In this document: one piece after another, positions 6,999 to 8,763 of the stretch | How the letters are laid out: each line of letters begins with the position of its first letter | How positions within the stretch are numbered: position 1 is the stretch's first letter | Origin: an uncultured Collinsella sp. | GTDB lineage: Bacteria; Actinomycetota; Coriobacteriia; Coriobacteriales; Coriobacteriaceae | Direction of reading: 5' to 3' | Assembly (NCBI GenBank): GCA_902494585.1 | Contig: CABUUD010000078.1 | Coordinates: 1 to 8,763, forward strand | DNA: 8,763 nt | Position numbers and translations under genes: made by a program | The notes under the pieces: generated by a model | Told to the model about the DNA's origin: nothing | Database searches by the model: none | The model's input: the letters and a program-made list of their open reading frames with translations, nothing else

Positions 6999-7827
6999 CT
7001 GCATTCTCCTTAGTGTCTTCGTTCACGCACCATGCCTTCAGGCAGTGCGTCTGTATCTTGTTCTCCGGTGGCAGTTGCATGTAGTCGCCGTAGCATTTGG
7101 TCAGGTACTCATCCCAACAGCCCATAGCAGGTAGCATGTGCCCCTCGAACTCGACCTCGATCATGTTCTCGTAGCCTTCCTTGGGAAGCGACCACCCGTG
7201 TTTGGCCAGTCCGAGTACGCTGCTGACGCGGCTTGCCGCGTCGTAACCAGGCTCGGTTGCAACGCGCTCAGCCATTGCCATCATCTTCGTCTTTGCGTGC
7301 TCCGGATTAAGAAGCGCTTTGGCTGCGTTCTTTATGAAGCGTTTTCCCATTGAGTCCGAATTATGATTGGCGCTCGACCAAACGCTTGCACGCGAGGCCT
7401 TGTTCATGCGGACTTGCATGCGCTCAATCTCGCTCTCGTCAGAAGAAACGCCATCCATAACGAAAACATCTATCCAGAGCATTTGATCCATGACCCCTTC
7501 ATAGGTAGGCTCTTGAGCTCTAATACTTTCGGTGCAGAACTTGCGCCAGGGGTAAACAAACGGGCTGTTCTCGGGGCCAACGAGCCTGAGTCCAACCGGC
7601 AACTCGCCAGCAAGCGTTGCAAGACGATCGTAATCGGGGCGCGGCATACAGACGTCGATATCGTCATCCCAGGGGATGAATCCCTTGTGGCGAATAGCGC
7701 CAAGCAAAGTGCCGGCTGTAAGCGAGTATCGAAGGCCGCGTTCGGAGCAAAAGGCATCAAACGCTTCAAGAAGCTCCAGCTCCTTCTGGTGTAGCTCTTC
7801 GATAGAGAGCGGGGTGATGTTACTCAT
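6991..7827 (-). CDS. LicD-family phosphotransferase
   Basis: The product is 278 aa, a normal full length. The LicD core is complete: TAGTLLGAIRHKGFIPWDDD (37-56) followed by IDVCMPRPDY (57-66), with the metal-binding DDDID (54-58) typical of this nucleotidyltransferase-fold family. LicD proteins transfer a phospho-group such as phosphocholine from a CDP-activated donor to surface glycans, on the cytoplasmic face of the membrane. Here the partner donor enzyme is probably the cytidylyltransferase fusion at the end of the operon, so the transferred group may be phosphoglycerol or a derivative rather than phosphocholine; this is inference. No choline uptake or kinase genes (licA, licB) are seen. 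The ATG at 7827 overlaps the flippase stop by 8 nt, and GGAAGGG lies about 8 nt upstream. Confidence 0.9.
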   Translation of the reverse strand: MSNITPLSIEELHQKELELLEAFDAFCSERGLRYSLTAGTLLGAIRHKGFIPWDDDIDVCMPRPDYDRLATLAGELPVGLRLVGPENSPFVYPWRKFCTESIRAQEPTYEGVMDQMLWIDVFVMDGVSSDESEIERMQVRMNKASRASVWSSANHNSDSMGKRFIKNAAKALLNPEHAKTKMMAMAERVATEPGYDAASRVSSVLGLAKHGWSLPKEGYENMIEVEFEGHMLPAMGCWDEYLTKCYGDYMQLPPENKIQTHCLKAWCVNEDTKENADA

Positions 7828-8763
7828 GCAACTTTCCCTTCCTTAAACATTCAATCAGCGCAAACCCCCTGGTTCCAAGTAGGGCGACCTCGGCTATGCA
7901 GCGGATTACGCAGATCGCTAGCAAAGATGACCGGCCGAGAAGCGCCATCGCGAGGAGCAGAGCAGCGTTAATAACACCTGAGGCAACAGTCGAGGCGGTA
8001 AGTTCGTTGACCTTACCCAAAGCGCCGAGTACCGGCCAGCCAATCAAGATCGAATAGAAAGAGAGCGGCAGGACAGGGCTGAGGGCAACCATGACCCAAG
8101 AACCCGCAACGTAGCCCTGTCCGCCAAGTAGAAAAAACACCTGCGGGGACAGCAGGCAATACGCAACGGTGCCGACCAATAGGGCGGGAGCTGCCATAAT
8201 CGCCATCTTCCTAACAGCGCCCAGATCCCGATGCGCCACAACATGGGGATACAGACTGCTGGATATCGGAGAATAGAGCGCTTGAACCGCGCTCACGGTT
8301 GTGAGGGCGAGCGACCAGTACGCGATTTCCGTCGGGTCGGTGAGCACGATTCCCACGACGAAAGTGGTGAACCCCGAGACAAGGGTGGTGCCGATGTTCG
8401 ACACGCAATACACGGCAGATCTCTTTAGCTCAGCCAAGGCGTTTCGGAAGCCACCGAAGGAAACCCGCACGCCGTAGCGGGTTCGAACGGTCATGAAGCT
8501 CCAGATAAGCGCTACCAAGCCGCCCAGGGCATCCGCAACTGCGACGAGGAGAAGATCCTGCGGTCCATGGACCACCAGAAGAGTCAGGCCGACCGTGATC
8601 ACCTTTGCCGCGAAGAAACGCGTGGTGAGCGGCTCCATGTCCTCAAAACCTTGAAACATGAAATCCGGTAGCAAGGCCCTGAGCACGGTGGAAACATAGG
8701 CAATCAGTACATACCCCATATTGTCCCAGAGCAGTGGGATGAACTGGGCGACGACCACGACGA
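7820..8763 (-). CDS. Wzx-type polysaccharide flippase (5' end outside window)
   Basis: The frame is open to the right edge, so the first part of the gene is missing; about 314 codons are visible. The GTG at 8758 is only an internal codon. The product is very hydrophobic, with roughly nine or ten membrane helices by eye, for example VITVGLTLLVV, NIGTTLVSGFTTFVVGIVL, ALTTVSAVQALYSPISSSLY and VINAALLLAMALLG. The segment with two helices, an interruption and SPISSSLYPHV is typical of the O-antigen/teichoic-acid flippase family (MOP superfamily). Full-length relatives are usually 450-500 aa, so about one third lies beyond the window. It would move the lipid-linked repeat unit across the membrane. 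It is the first visible gene of the operon, overlapping licD by 8 nt. Confidence 0.85.
   Translation of the reverse strand, partial: VVVVAQFIPLLWDNMGYVLIAYVSTVLRALLPDFMFQGFEDMEPLTTRFFAAKVITVGLTLLVVHGPQDLLLVAVADALGGLVALIWSFMTVRTRYGVRVSFGGFRNALAELKRSAVYCVSNIGTTLVSGFTTFVVGIVLTDPTEIAYWSLALTTVSAVQALYSPISSSLYPHVVAHRDLGAVRKMAIMAAPALLVGTVAYCLLSPQVFFLLGGQGYVAGSWVMVALSPVLPLSFYSILIGWPVLGALGKVNELTASTVASGVINAALLLAMALLGRSSLLAICVIRCIAEVALLGTRGFALIECLRKGKLHE

Noticed and set aside
1..8763. CRISPR arrays, tRNA or rRNA genes, insertion sequences
   Set aside because: I found no regularly spaced direct repeats, no tRNA-like fold and no transposase motif in any frame I read.

Overview
The window is dominated by one cluster of six minus-strand genes (about 2069 to beyond 8763) with the content of a cell-surface polysaccharide, capsule or teichoic-acid-like locus. 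In transcription order, right to left, they are: a Wzx-type flippase (its start lies outside the window), a LicD-family phosphotransferase, a class V PLP aminotransferase, a polysaccharide pyruvyl transferase, an FrhB-like iron-sulfur protein, and a fusion of a glycerol-3-phosphate-type cytidylyltransferase with a Gfo/Idh/MocA-like oxidoreductase. The genes overlap by 6-10 nt or are separated by at most about 26 nt, several with good Shine-Dalgarno sequences, so they look like one operon. A convincing minus-strand intrinsic terminator lies at 1665-1704, about 365 nt past the last stop codon.

By eye the operon is mid-50s percent G+C. The SD sequences (AAGGAGG) and gene set suggest a Gram-positive-type bacterium of moderate GC. 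A gut actinobacterium such as a member of the Coriobacteriia would fit, but this is a guess from style and content; nothing here fixes the taxon.

Left of about 2040 the sequence changes character. Positions 1573-2068 are AT-rich and gene-free, with several inverted repeats and the terminator. A small GC-rich island at 1456-1580 carries, on the plus strand, what looks like the last 38 codons of a lost gene. Positions 1-1351 are AT-rich and hold two unrecognised minus-strand genes: a 213-aa protein with one N-terminal membrane segment, and a mostly helical protein that runs off the left edge and has an R-x5-H motif reminiscent of HEPN domains. This left side looks like accessory DNA joined to the end of the polysaccharide locus.

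How the operon may work (inference): the cytidylyltransferase fusion makes a CDP-activated small polyol. The oxidoreductase domain, the aminotransferase and the FrhB-like protein may modify that donor or a sugar. LicD transfers the phospho-substituent to the glycan, the pyruvyl transferase adds a ketal pyruvate, and the flippase exports the lipid-linked unit. The combination of a CDP-polyol enzyme, a class V aminotransferase and LicD raises the possibility of an aminated C3 or aminoalkyl phosph(on)ate decoration. This is the most interesting biochemical idea in the window.
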